From Arthrobacter yangruifuii (lineage in GTDB: Bacteria > Actinomycetota > Actinomycetes > Actinomycetales > Micrococcaceae), in the NCBI RefSeq assembly GCF_009192775.1, contig NZ_VTFX01000005.1, positions 496,001 to 560,000 of the forward strand: a stretch of 64,000 bases of DNA, given 5' to 3'. The translations under genes were made by a program, and so were the position numbers. This document shows positions 43,059 to 51,707 of this stretch, piece after piece. The notes beneath the pieces were generated by a model, which saw nothing but the letters and a program-made list of their open reading frames with translations, ran no database searches and was not told where the DNA came from. Positions within the stretch are counted from its first letter, which is position 1. Every line of letters begins with the position of its first letter.

Positions 43059-44528
43059 TCAGTAAGCACCTTGTCGAGCGAGGACCGCACGGAAGGTCTT
43101 GAGCAGGATGGCAATATCCCCTGGGACGGACCAGTTTTCCACGTAATACAGATCGAGACGGACTGTGTCGTCCCAGGAGAGGAGCGAGCGTCCACTGACC
43201 TGCCAAAGGCCGGTTAGCCCTGGGCGTACCATGAGCCGCCGGCGAACGTGACTCTGATATAGCTCTACCTCGGACGGAAGAGGCGGACGCGGACCAACCA
43301 AGCTCATTGTGCCGTTTAGAACGTTGAAAAGCTGAGGCAATTCATCCAAGCTGTAACGACGTAGGAAGCGGCCTGCTCTGGTGATGCGGGGGTCAGCTTT
43401 CAGCTTGAACATGACGCCGTTACCTTCGCTTTGGGCCCTTAAAGCGTCGAGACGGGCCTCAGCATCTACCACCATCGAACGAAACTTAAACATTTTGAAA
43501 TGTACGCCGCGGTTACCCACTCTTTCTTGGGTGAAAAATACTGGTCCAGGTGAGTCAAAACGGACGATAGCAATGACCGCCAGGAGTATAGGAGACAATA
43601 GAACCACCAAAAAAATAGCTCCAGCGAGGTCAAATGCCCGCTTTAGGATTCTCTGGCCGCTGCCCAGATTTGGTGTAGAGACGTGGATCAGTGGGAGCCC
43701 CGCCACCGGCTGCGTATGAATGCGTGGGCCCGCGACGTCAGTTAGCGCAGGTGCCATAATCATCTTCACTTGCATATCAGCAAGTGCCCAGCCGAGTTCC
43801 CTGATCACGCGGGGCGGCAATGGGACTCCGCTCGAAAGCGCTACAGCATCCGGACGCGACCGATCAATCGCGTCGATAATCGATGCTGCTGAAGGATCGC
43901 TCCCTAAGATGGGCAAGTCTGGGTCAACATTGAGAGATGTATCGAACTGTGCGCCAGGTATGTAACTCGCAATTGGACGGTACCCCGCCATCGGGTGACT
44001 TCGTAGCGCACGAGTTAGATGCTCAACGCCATGGGGGCCACCTATTATAAGGATACTGGAACTACTAGAGCCGGCTCGCCGTTGACTTCGAAGGTAGCTT
44101 CGAACCAGCATCCGAGCCATAAGTAATGAAATTATCCCGGCGGGTAAGGCTATGGCAATGTATCCGCGGGCGGTGTCAAGCTGAAACACATATGAAACTG
44201 TCGCAATAAGGCCGAAAAGCCAGAATGAGGCGCTAATCAGCCGCTTATATTCCTCGGGGCCATATCCCAAGATTGTTGTATCGCGGCTGCCCCACAACCC
44301 AAGCATGCACCACCATATAGCTGAGAGAATGAGCGTTATAGCCAGATAAGGCCGTTCGTCGGCATCGATCCAATCCATACCGGATTTCGTTCCGAATCGG
44401 AGAACCAGTGCGCCAGACATGGCCCATACAACAGCGACTCCATCCACAATTGCCAGCACTCGTATGTGGTGCTTTCGCCAGTTAGCCATGGAGCCGGCCC
44501 GGGCGGACCCTGCCGAGATTGTTGGCAT
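43059..44528 (-). CDS. Exopolysaccharide polyprenyl glycosylphosphotransferase (second copy)
   Basis: 489 residues. About four to five N-terminal membrane helices lead to a soluble nucleotide-binding-like region with SSILIIGGPHGVEHL. The catalytic sugar-transferase domain from about residue 298 reads KRAFDLAGAIFLVVLLSPIL, SPGPVFFTQERVG, FKFRSMV, DELPQLFNV, SLVGPRPPLP and GLTGLWQVSGRS. It loads the initiating sugar-1-phosphate on undecaprenyl phosphate. Paralogous to 13761-15503 but without that protein's Pro-rich N-terminus. The ATG is two bases after the BY-kinase stop. Confidence 0.93.
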   Translation of the reverse strand: MPTISAGSARAGSMANWRKHHIRVLAIVDGVAVVWAMSGALVLRFGTKSGMDWIDADERPYLAITLILSAIWWCMLGLWGSRDTTILGYGPEEYKRLISASFWLFGLIATVSYVFQLDTARGYIAIALPAGIISLLMARMLVRSYLRSQRRAGSSSSSILIIGGPHGVEHLTRALRSHPMAGYRPIASYIPGAQFDTSLNVDPDLPILGSDPSAASIIDAIDRSRPDAVALSSGVPLPPRVIRELGWALADMQVKMIMAPALTDVAGPRIHTQPVAGLPLIHVSTPNLGSGQRILKRAFDLAGAIFLVVLLSPILLAVIAIVRFDSPGPVFFTQERVGNRGVHFKMFKFRSMVVDAEARLDALRAQSEGNGVMFKLKADPRITRAGRFLRRYSLDELPQLFNVLNGTMSLVGPRPPLPSEVELYQSHVRRRLMVRPGLTGLWQVSGRSLLSWDDTVRLDLYYVENWSVPGDIAILLKTFRAVLARQGAY

Positions 44529-44530
44529 GG

Positions 44531-46006
44531 CTAGCGCCGTTCTTCAACCGTGTCACGTGTGCTTGTCCTGACCCTATTCGCGCGAGTACGGACTGTCATC
44601 GAGCCGCTATTTAGCGATTTATTCCCGTGTCGACCAGGGTGGGTGGTATCGGGCCTAGTTTCGTAAGAATAATAGCTCTGTGCATATGCGTCTGGTCCCT
44701 TGGCAGGAAGCAGATTTAGGACGATGCCCAAGATATTTGCTTTGACCAAGCTCAAGGACGACAACGACTTTTCCAGATCCTGAATCCTGATCTTTGTTGT
44801 ACCAACTACTACTACTACGCCCCCGACCTTCTGGGCCAGAACCGTTGCATCCGTAACCGGAATAAGCGGGGGAGCGTCAATGATGATTACATCAAAAATA
44901 GTCTCCAACTCGGTGAGGAGGTCGGCCATGGCCTGGGAACCGAGGAGCTCACTTGGGTTTGGAGGGATCTGCCCAGACGTGAGGACATTCAATCCGTTCT
45001 GGCCCCATGGTTGGAGTAGATCCCGGACCTCAGCCGCGCCAATTAACGCCGTTGTGAGCCCTGCGTTTCTTTCCAACCCAAGGTACTCGGCAACCATCGG
45101 CCGTCGTAAATCAGCATCAATGAGGACAACTCGCTGTCCTGCTTGGGACATTGCAACGGCCATGTTAGTTGCCGTTGTACTCTTACCCTCGCCGGGCAAG
45201 GAGGAAGTGATCAATACTGACTTAGAATCGCTGTTAACATTCGCGAACTGGAGATTAGTCCGTATCTGGCGGAACGTTTCGGCTCTTGAACTCTGCGGAG
45301 GAACTTGTGTAAGGAGCGGTGCCTTAGATGCTTCGGGATCAAACGCAAGACCTCCGAGTAAAGGCGCTTGCGAAATTCGGCGCAAATCGGACTCGCTGCG
45401 GATACGAGTATCGAAAGCGGAACGTAGAGCCACAAATCCGAGAGCCGCACCTAGGCCCAGAATAAGACCAATGGCTAAATAGAGCTTTGTATTAGGCGAG
45501 GATGGAAAAGGCGGAGCCGTAGCAGGAGTGACCACGGAAAGCTTTACAGGTGAGATGCCTCCAGCCGCAGGACTCTCCAGGGTTTCGATCGTGGCGATCA
45601 GGCTTTCGCTTATTGCGCTAGCGAGTGCCGCTGCTTGTATCGGAGAGTCATCTAGGACTGAGATCGAGATTATGACCGTGTCAAGATCCGCAGTAGCACT
45701 GACTTTATTCGCCAACTCTGCGGGGGTGATATCTAAACCCATGGAGTCGATTGCCGGTTGCAGGACTGCCGGCGTGCCTACGGTTTCAACGTAAGATTTC
45801 ACGCGTGCCTGGCTGAAGGTGTTACCTTGCTGCAACTCTTGGACCGATCCTGAGTTCTGGATCGCCACGAAAAGCTGCGTCTTGGAGGAATACATTGGCG
45901 CGGTAAAGGTCGCTAGAAGCCCAGAAATGAGCAGGCTTAATAGCAGACAACATGACGCCGGAATCCAGTTTCGCCGAAGGAGGCGAAGGTAATCGCTGAG
46001 CTCCAA
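44531..46006 (-). CDS. Wzz-like chain-length determinant fused to BY-kinase domain (second copy)
   Basis: 491 residues from TTG 46006. Two membrane helices (about 13-35 and 170-195) flank the external Wzz domain. The kinase domain has Walker A LPGEGKST, Walker A' VVLIDADLRRPM and Walker B VIIIDAPPLIPVTDA. The C-terminal tail contains a tyrosine cluster (YAQSYYSYE), the expected autophosphorylation site, which the copy at 23838-25313 lacks. It controls polymer length and export together with the phosphatase that removes the phosphates. First gene of the minus-strand unit, divergent from the glycosyltransferase operon. Confidence 0.93.
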   Translation of the reverse strand: MELSDYLRLLRRNWIPASCCLLLSLLISGLLATFTAPMYSSKTQLFVAIQNSGSVQELQQGNTFSQARVKSYVETVGTPAVLQPAIDSMGLDITPAELANKVSATADLDTVIISISVLDDSPIQAAALASAISESLIATIETLESPAAGGISPVKLSVVTPATAPPFPSSPNTKLYLAIGLILGLGAALGFVALRSAFDTRIRSESDLRRISQAPLLGGLAFDPEASKAPLLTQVPPQSSRAETFRQIRTNLQFANVNSDSKSVLITSSLPGEGKSTTATNMAVAMSQAGQRVVLIDADLRRPMVAEYLGLERNAGLTTALIGAAEVRDLLQPWGQNGLNVLTSGQIPPNPSELLGSQAMADLLTELETIFDVIIIDAPPLIPVTDATVLAQKVGGVVVVVGTTKIRIQDLEKSLSSLSLVKANILGIVLNLLPAKGPDAYAQSYYSYETRPDTTHPGRHGNKSLNSGSMTVRTRANRVRTSTRDTVEERR

Positions 46007-46288
46007 AAAGGGTCGCCTTTCTTGGGCAGTTCCGACTGGGCGGCCGAGCAGGTCGATGGGTCAGAACCGCTATGCGGAGACTAAGAAGAACCTGATCATA
46101 GTAGCTGAAAGCAACTCTTACCCCTAACGAGCGGTCACTATCAATGGACTGAGCGGTGTATTTGACATGTGTCGGATTCACTGAGTGGCGGGCATGCGGC
46201 GCAGACCGACTACTATTGGATTCGAAGATTCCGTATCTTCGAAGCGGAAGCGGGACGTCACTAGTACCGGACAGGTAGAAGAGCTGCA
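46007..46288. promoter_or_regulatory. Divergent promoter region of the second polysaccharide cluster
   Basis: A 282-base gap between the BY-kinase (minus) and glycosyltransferase (plus) genes. A perfect 9-bp inverted repeat TTCGAAGAT (46221-46229) / ATCTTCGAA (46235-46243) with spacer TCCGT lies 45 bases before ATG 46289. It has no T-tract, so it is more likely an operator or leader hairpin than a terminator. AGAAGAG precedes the ATG. No TACTCG element is present. Confidence 0.45.
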
Positions 46289-47269
46289 ATGACAACGACG
46301 AGCGTGGGCCAGTTTGACAAAAGACTCCATTCGGAGACACGGCAAAAATATCTTTTTGTCGCCTCTACAGGGGGCCACCTTGCACAGCTGGTTCGGATGT
46401 CAGCGGCGATGAACCCAGCAGAAGATTCGTTATGGGTTACGTTCGAATCCCCGCAGAGCGAATCGCTCTTGGCCGGACGAAGGGTGCGATACGTCCCATA
46501 CATCGCCTCGCGCGACTTGCGAGGTGTGGTGAGAGCCTCTAAGTCAGCCAGACAGATTCTTAAAGACGAGGCCTTTGACTGCGTTATTAGTACTGGGGCC
46601 GCACTGGCGCTTGCGGTTATGCCGGTTGCCAAGATTCGGAGGATCCCCGCACGATACGTCGAGAGTGTGTCACGGGTGCAGGGCCCCTCCCTGACAGGCC
46701 GGGTGATTGCAGCTCTGCGCCTAGCCGAGACGCATACTCAGCATTCGAATTGGGCTAGTCGGCGGTGGATCAAGCACCCCAGCGTCCTGTCACAGTTTTC
46801 TCAGGCGACCAAGACCTCGTATTCCGAACCGGTAAAGAAACCAAGTGTTTTTGTTACCCTCGGTACCATTCGACCTTACCGGTTCGATTCACTCGTCGAT
46901 GCACTACTATCTACCGGCCTATGCAACGAGTTAACCACATGGCAGTTGGGACACACTAACCGAAGTGACCTTCCAGGGACTGTGGTAGACCAGATTTCCG
47001 CAGAGGATTTCAGTCGGCTTTGTAAGGAATCCGATATCGTCGTTACGCATTCGGGCGTAGGCACTATATTGAACCTACTTGAAGCGGGCATCCATCCAGT
47101 AGTAGTTCCTAGGCGTAAATCGCGGGGTGAGCACGTGGATGACCATCAGCTACAGATAGCTGCACTAGTTGCTGAACTCGGGATAGCAACGGTAGCTGAG
47201 GCTGACGCACTCAAAGCAGAGCATCTTCTTACCGCGTCTCAACTTAAGACTGTTCCGGTGAGACCATGA
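46289..47269 (+). CDS. Alg14-Alg13-type fused glycosyltransferase
   Basis: 326 residues. The N-terminal half is Alg14-like (YLFVASTGGHLAQLVRMSAA, TFESPQSESLLAGR, DCVISTGAALALAVMPVAKI, ARYVESVSRV). From about residue 188 the C-terminal half is Alg13/GT28-like (SVFVTLGTIRPYRFD, DIVVTHSGVGTILNLLEAG, PVVVPRRKSRGEHVDDHQ). Together they form one GT-B enzyme that adds a sugar (GlcNAc or a uronate in known relatives) to the lipid-linked glycan. In many bacteria these halves are two genes. It overlaps the next gene by ATGA. Confidence 0.9.
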   Translation: MTTTSVGQFDKRLHSETRQKYLFVASTGGHLAQLVRMSAAMNPAEDSLWVTFESPQSESLLAGRRVRYVPYIASRDLRGVVRASKSARQILKDEAFDCVISTGAALALAVMPVAKIRRIPARYVESVSRVQGPSLTGRVIAALRLAETHTQHSNWASRRWIKHPSVLSQFSQATKTSYSEPVKKPSVFVTLGTIRPYRFDSLVDALLSTGLCNELTTWQLGHTNRSDLPGTVVDQISAEDFSRLCKESDIVVTHSGVGTILNLLEAGIHPVVVPRRKSRGEHVDDHQLQIAALVAELGIATVAEADALKAEHLLTASQLKTVPVRP

Positions 47270-48378
47270 AGTCGAGAACGAAACAGCTTGAGTCAGCAAA
47301 CTCAGTTCTTCTTGTTACAGACAACCTAAAGATTGGCGGCGTACAGAAGGTAGTAGTCCGACTGGCTGAGGCGCTATTGAAAAGAGGGGTACGGGTAGGC
47401 GTTGCGGCCTCCCCCGAGGGCGACCTCTGGCAAGAACTCCCTGCAGGCTGTAACACCTATCAGATCCCAGGCAGAAATGGTATATATAGCCAAATTGGGA
47501 GAGCTAGAGCGCTCCGAAATATCGTCAAGAGCAACAAATACGGTATTGTTCACAGCCACCAACGGGGAATAACACTTGAGGCCAAACTGGCGACGACCGG
47601 ATTGACTACTTCGATTGTTGAGCACGTCCACAATACCTTTCTGCCGGTCACGAACGCACGCGCCTCGTTTCGGGGCAAGTATCTAATAGCGTGCGGTTCG
47701 GCGATCAAGCAAATGCTACAAGATGACTACAAGAGAGACCCGCAGCATATATTCACCATTCTAAACGGCGTACCCGATCCTCTCGATGGAGCGATTGCAG
47801 CGCCCGTCTCCGCTAAGAGCCGCAATGAACCTATAAAAATTATTGCGGTCGGCCGCGTCAGCGAACAGAAGAACCCGCACAAGTTCATCGACATAATTGA
47901 ATCCCTGAACCAGAGGCAAATATCCATCCAAGCAGAGTGGGTAGGGGACGGTGAGCTTTTAGATCAGTGTCGAGCTGACGTCGCACGAAGAGACATTTCC
48001 AACTTAGTTTTTAGTGGTTCCCATTCTGACGTGTCTGCAAAGTTGGCCAGGTCCGACGTATTACTTCTAACTTCGCGATGGGAAGGGCTTCCTCTGGTTG
48101 TTTTAGAAGCTATGTCACTCGGCATCGGGACAATACTGCCAAACGTAGGAAGCTGTAAAGATGCGGTAGATCCTTGGCGCAACGGGATTCTCTATCCGGC
48201 GGAAGCAAACGCGGATGAGATTACTGATCTGATTGTGGGCTCGATGGACCACTCAGTCCTGCACTCATGGGGGAGTGTGAGCAGAACTCGCTACCTTGCT
48301 TCGTTTACATTCGATCGAATGGTTGACGAGGTCGAAAACGTGTATGCCATTGCCAACCTGGAGATGAGCCACAGATGA
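47266..48378 (+). CDS. Glycosyltransferase family 4 protein
   Basis: 370 residues; ATG overlaps the previous stop. GT-B: SVLLVTDNLKIGGVQKVVVR near the start with the glycine loop, VHSHQRGITLEAKLA, then IIAVGRVSEQKNPHKFIDII in the donor domain and an EX7E-like EGLPLVVLEAMSLGIGTILP. Retaining mechanism expected. Second glycosyltransferase of the island operon. Codon use is AT-richer than the flanking genome. Confidence 0.92.
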   Translation: MKSRTKQLESANSVLLVTDNLKIGGVQKVVVRLAEALLKRGVRVGVAASPEGDLWQELPAGCNTYQIPGRNGIYSQIGRARALRNIVKSNKYGIVHSHQRGITLEAKLATTGLTTSIVEHVHNTFLPVTNARASFRGKYLIACGSAIKQMLQDDYKRDPQHIFTILNGVPDPLDGAIAAPVSAKSRNEPIKIIAVGRVSEQKNPHKFIDIIESLNQRQISIQAEWVGDGELLDQCRADVARRDISNLVFSGSHSDVSAKLARSDVLLLTSRWEGLPLVVLEAMSLGIGTILPNVGSCKDAVDPWRNGILYPAEANADEITDLIVGSMDHSVLHSWGSVSRTRYLASFTFDRMVDEVENVYAIANLEMSHR

Positions 48379-49256
48379 AGACGGAGTTTGAATGCTCCTG
48401 CGTTATTACGACACACGATCGCGATGTTTTCCTGCGTGACGCTATATCGAGTGTCTTAGGACAAACGATCCGTCCCATGGAGGTCATAATTGTGGACGAC
48501 GTCGGATCTAAGGCGACCTCCCTACTAGTAGATAGCCTTTCTACAGCGGCCCTTCCACTGCGCTATATGGATGCGAGCGGTTTGCAACTGAAAGGAGCAG
48601 GGGCTTCACGTAACTTCGGTGCGAAAGCCGCAACAAAGCCCTATGTCGCGTTCCTAGACGATGATGACATATGGAAGCCGACACTATTAGAGGAATGCCG
48701 GATGCAGTTTCTGGCGAATCCCACTGCCCTAGTCGCCGTATGGGCGAGCTTCCTATCCAATGACAAGGAATTCGACGGACAGTCTCTACCGACCGGGCTC
48801 CGCCCATCGGACGGGTTCAGCAAGAACCCTGGTTTGACTGGAAGTAACTTCATAATTAAAAGAGAGGTTTTCTGTGAACTCGGCGGCTTCGATACGACCC
48901 TCTGGGTCTCGAATGACCGGGACTTCCTCATTCGTTTCCTTGATGCGGGCCACCCATACGGCGTAATCAAGCAACGGCTAGTCTTACAACGAATTCACCA
49001 ACAGGGCCAATTAACGAATCGGAACGAGCACCGTGCCCGGGGCATCGAGCATTTTATGAACAAGTACCGACCGAGATTGAGCTCGAGAGACCTGCGGTTA
49101 TTGAATCGCGAACTCTACAGTATCCGACGCGTATGCCACGCAAAGTTAGGTATGCGTGTCATATTTACAGTCAGGCAATTGCTAACCTATAGGCCCGGGG
49201 AACTTATTGCGACCATTACGAAAAAAGCCTTGAATCGCACCACCACCTATAGGTGA
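48375..49256 (+). CDS. Glycosyltransferase family 2 protein
   Basis: 293 residues; ATGA overlap with the upstream gene. GT-A fold: CSCVITTHDRDVFLRDAISS at the N-terminus, DDVGSKATSLLVDSL, and the nucleotide-sugar DXD region YVAFLDDDDIWKPTLLEEC. The acceptor/catalytic region includes GGFDTTLWVSNDRDFLIRFL. Inverting transfer onto the lipid-linked oligosaccharide is expected. Third gene of the operon. Confidence 0.92.
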   Translation: MKTEFECSCVITTHDRDVFLRDAISSVLGQTIRPMEVIIVDDVGSKATSLLVDSLSTAALPLRYMDASGLQLKGAGASRNFGAKAATKPYVAFLDDDDIWKPTLLEECRMQFLANPTALVAVWASFLSNDKEFDGQSLPTGLRPSDGFSKNPGLTGSNFIIKREVFCELGGFDTTLWVSNDRDFLIRFLDAGHPYGVIKQRLVLQRIHQQGQLTNRNEHRARGIEHFMNKYRPRLSSRDLRLLNRELYSIRRVCHAKLGMRVIFTVRQLLTYRPGELIATITKKALNRTTTYR

Positions 49257-49381
49257 TACGACGTCGGCAAGATTAGTTGATCGGCCGCTATTGCTCACTC
49301 GGGTAGTCTGCCCACTGTTACCGTGCGAATGACGGCGCATAATTAGATTGGCCCGGGCTGAATACCTAAGAGAGTAGATGG

Positions 49382-50713
49382 ATGACAAAGGTTGTAGCCC
49401 AAGGACCGGATGGCATATTTCACAATATATCCTTGACTGCTGTTGGCAACTTGGCATTTCCGGTCGCAGCGTTCGTCACCGCGCCCGTCCTGGCCTGGCA
49501 GTTGGGGGCTAATGGCAGGGGGGAGTTGGCAGCAGCTATTGCCCCGTTGATGCTACTCGTAAGCGTTGCAGCACTCGGAATGCCGGAATCGCTGTCTTAC
49601 CACACAGCTGCGCGGCTGATGCCGTATAAGAAATCGCTTCCAACCGCACTGGTCCTGCTTTGGATAACAGGTTCGGCTGGAATAGCGCTAACCTGGGTCG
49701 CCGCCCCTGTCTTATCCGCGGGGAATCATCATGTTGCGGTATTGACGATAATCGCAGCCGGCGCGCTGCCTCTTTCACTTTCGGTAGCTGCGCTTCGAGG
49801 CGTGGCTATCGGACTCCACAAATGGAAACGTGTCAATGCCGAGAAATACATTACCGCGTCCGTAAGATTGGTGGCTATTGTAGCGTGCGCACTCTCCGGC
49901 AATTTGTCTCTTGTGGTCGCAGTAGCGGTGATGGCATACTCCCCAGTCATCGGGGGGCTTGCTTACTTGGGCTTGAAGAACGACTCTGCATGCAACACAT
50001 ATCATAAGGATGGAAAACGACCGGTCGCCCGCCTCCTGAATTATTCACTGAGTGTCTGGGTCGGTGCAATGTCCGGCGTCCTACTTATGCGTATAGACCA
50101 AATCCTGTTGCTCCCCATGGCAGGAGCGGTCCAACTTGGAATGTATGCTGTCTCCGTCAATGTAGCTGAGCTATTACTGGTCGTAAATAACGCGGTGAGA
50201 GACGTCATGTTCTCTGCCGATGCTGCAAACAGGAACGACGACCGTATTCACCGTGCCGGTCGGCTCAGTTTAATTGTAACAACGGTCGTCGCCTTACCGA
50301 CAGCTTTGACTTCCCCACTCTGGTTCCCAATGCTGTTCGGGGAGGAGTTCAGTGAAGCCTTGCCCATTGTCATTGTTTTGATTATAGCAATCGTCGTGGG
50401 CGTACCTGGGTCAGTCGCCGGGTCAGCATTGAGCGCAAGGGGACGCCCCGGCCTCAGAAGCCGATCGCTGATTGTAGCAAGTATCATAAACGTAGCGGTA
50501 TTGGTCCTTCTTGTACCTGTTATGGGAGCATTGGGCGCGGCCTATGCAACGCTTATCGGCAATCTCGTTTCATCCAATTTAAATATTTTATGGCTATCAA
50601 AGCACTTTCAAGTAAAGGCTCTGGGTTTTTATCGGTTCAGCAGGGTGGACTTTGTCTTCCTCGGTGAAAAAATGTTAGGCACGATTAAGAAGGTTGCTCA
50701 TGGAAGAAACTGA
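49382..50713 (+). CDS. Polysaccharide flippase Wzx-like protein
   Basis: 443 residues with about 12-14 hydrophobic helices and the Wzx-like start ISLTAVGNLAFPVAAFVTAP. Function: moves undecaprenyl-linked repeat units outward. A 125-base gap separates it from the GT2 gene, and its end overlaps the next gene's start by 14 bases. AT-rich codons compared with the flippase at 22484-23719, and clearly a different lineage. Confidence 0.88.
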   Translation: MTKVVAQGPDGIFHNISLTAVGNLAFPVAAFVTAPVLAWQLGANGRGELAAAIAPLMLLVSVAALGMPESLSYHTAARLMPYKKSLPTALVLLWITGSAGIALTWVAAPVLSAGNHHVAVLTIIAAGALPLSLSVAALRGVAIGLHKWKRVNAEKYITASVRLVAIVACALSGNLSLVVAVAVMAYSPVIGGLAYLGLKNDSACNTYHKDGKRPVARLLNYSLSVWVGAMSGVLLMRIDQILLLPMAGAVQLGMYAVSVNVAELLLVVNNAVRDVMFSADAANRNDDRIHRAGRLSLIVTTVVALPTALTSPLWFPMLFGEEFSEALPIVIVLIIAIVVGVPGSVAGSALSARGRPGLRSRSLIVASIINVAVLVLLVPVMGALGAAYATLIGNLVSSNLNILWLSKHFQVKALGFYRFSRVDFVFLGEKMLGTIKKVAHGRN

Positions 50714-51653
50714 AGAGAAGACGCCTGGTATAGGTGTGGGAGGTATCCGAAATGCTAATGCATCGGAACTAACCATTGGTGAAGAGTTCTCGACTGCGCA
50801 GGAGTATTCATTCTGGCGTCGTGTTGTGCGACTGGTGCGCGTGAGAACAAAGATGTTCGGGTTATTGCTGAGAAACAAGACAAGCAAGCAAGCGATCACG
50901 GGCGATACGCCCGCGGTGGTATCGCTTACGACCCACGGTCACCGGATTAGACTTGTTCACTACGCAATTGAGAGTATCGGGCGGGGGAATAGCCGGCCAC
51001 AGCGGGTGATTCTCTGGCTGGACGATCCGGCTGCTATGACGTCGCTGCCGCGGGAACTGATCCGGCTACAATCGCGCGGGCTGGAAATCAAGATCGCTAA
51101 AAACTATGGCCCTCATACAAAATATTATCCTTATGTCGCTTCGCGTTCGTCGGGTTCCGACCTCGCGCTTGTTACCGCGGATGATGACACAATCTATCCG
51201 AAACAGTGGTTGAGGAACCTAATTAAGGCATTGCACGAGGATCCATCAGCAGTGTGGTGCTACCGCGCACATCGCCTGACGTTTAAAGACGGGGTTATCT
51301 TGCCTTACTCTAGCTGGAAACGGGCAACATCCAGTGTGGGGTCATACAGAAACTTCGCCACGGGAGTATCTGGTGTGGCTTACCCTCCCAAGATGCAAGA
51401 TGCTCTGAAGGAAAACGGATCTATTTTCACAGAGTTTGCCCCGCGTGCTGATGACATTTGGCTCCATGCCATTGCGGTTCGATCCGGATTTCGGGTTCGA
51501 CAGGTCGGGTCTATAAGCAGGGAATTCGACATCGTGAGAGGTACGTGGGCTGGCGGATTAGTTGGCAGCAACACCTCTGGAGGTAACGACGTTCAAATTC
51601 GTTCAACTTATACGGACCAGGATAGATCGAAGATTCTCTCCGATGGGGAATAG
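50700..51653 (+). CDS. Putative glycosyltransferase with GT-A-like DDD motif
   Basis: 317 residues from ATG 50700 (AGAAGG six bases ahead; TTG 50694 is also in frame). The first 70 residues are low-complexity and basic. From about 72 it reads PAVVSLTTHGHRIRLVHYAI, then LILW-type strand VILWLDDP, NYGPHTKYYPY, and LALVTADDDTIYPKQWLRNL with a DDD metal-binding motif. Later APRADDIWLHAIAVRSG supplies a probable catalytic acid pair. This matches uncharacterised glycosyltransferases found in capsule clusters. Donor unknown. Confidence 0.75.
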   Translation: MEETEEKTPGIGVGGIRNANASELTIGEEFSTAQEYSFWRRVVRLVRVRTKMFGLLLRNKTSKQAITGDTPAVVSLTTHGHRIRLVHYAIESIGRGNSRPQRVILWLDDPAAMTSLPRELIRLQSRGLEIKIAKNYGPHTKYYPYVASRSSGSDLALVTADDDTIYPKQWLRNLIKALHEDPSAVWCYRAHRLTFKDGVILPYSSWKRATSSVGSYRNFATGVSGVAYPPKMQDALKENGSIFTEFAPRADDIWLHAIAVRSGFRVRQVGSISREFDIVRGTWAGGLVGSNTSGGNDVQIRSTYTDQDRSKILSDGE

Positions 51654-51657
51654 ACAG

Positions 51658-51676
51658 GTGTGCACTCGGTGCACAC
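51658..51676. repeat. Inverted repeat at the start of the polymerase gene
   Basis: GTGTGCAC (51658-51665), TCG, GTGCACAC (51669-51676): perfect 8-bp arms. It lies just after the stop of the putative glycosyltransferase and about 30 bases before the preferred start of the next gene, where it could act on transcription or translation. Confidence 0.6.
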
Positions 51677-51707
51677 ATTTTTATCAACGTTACGCAGGAG
51701 TATAATC

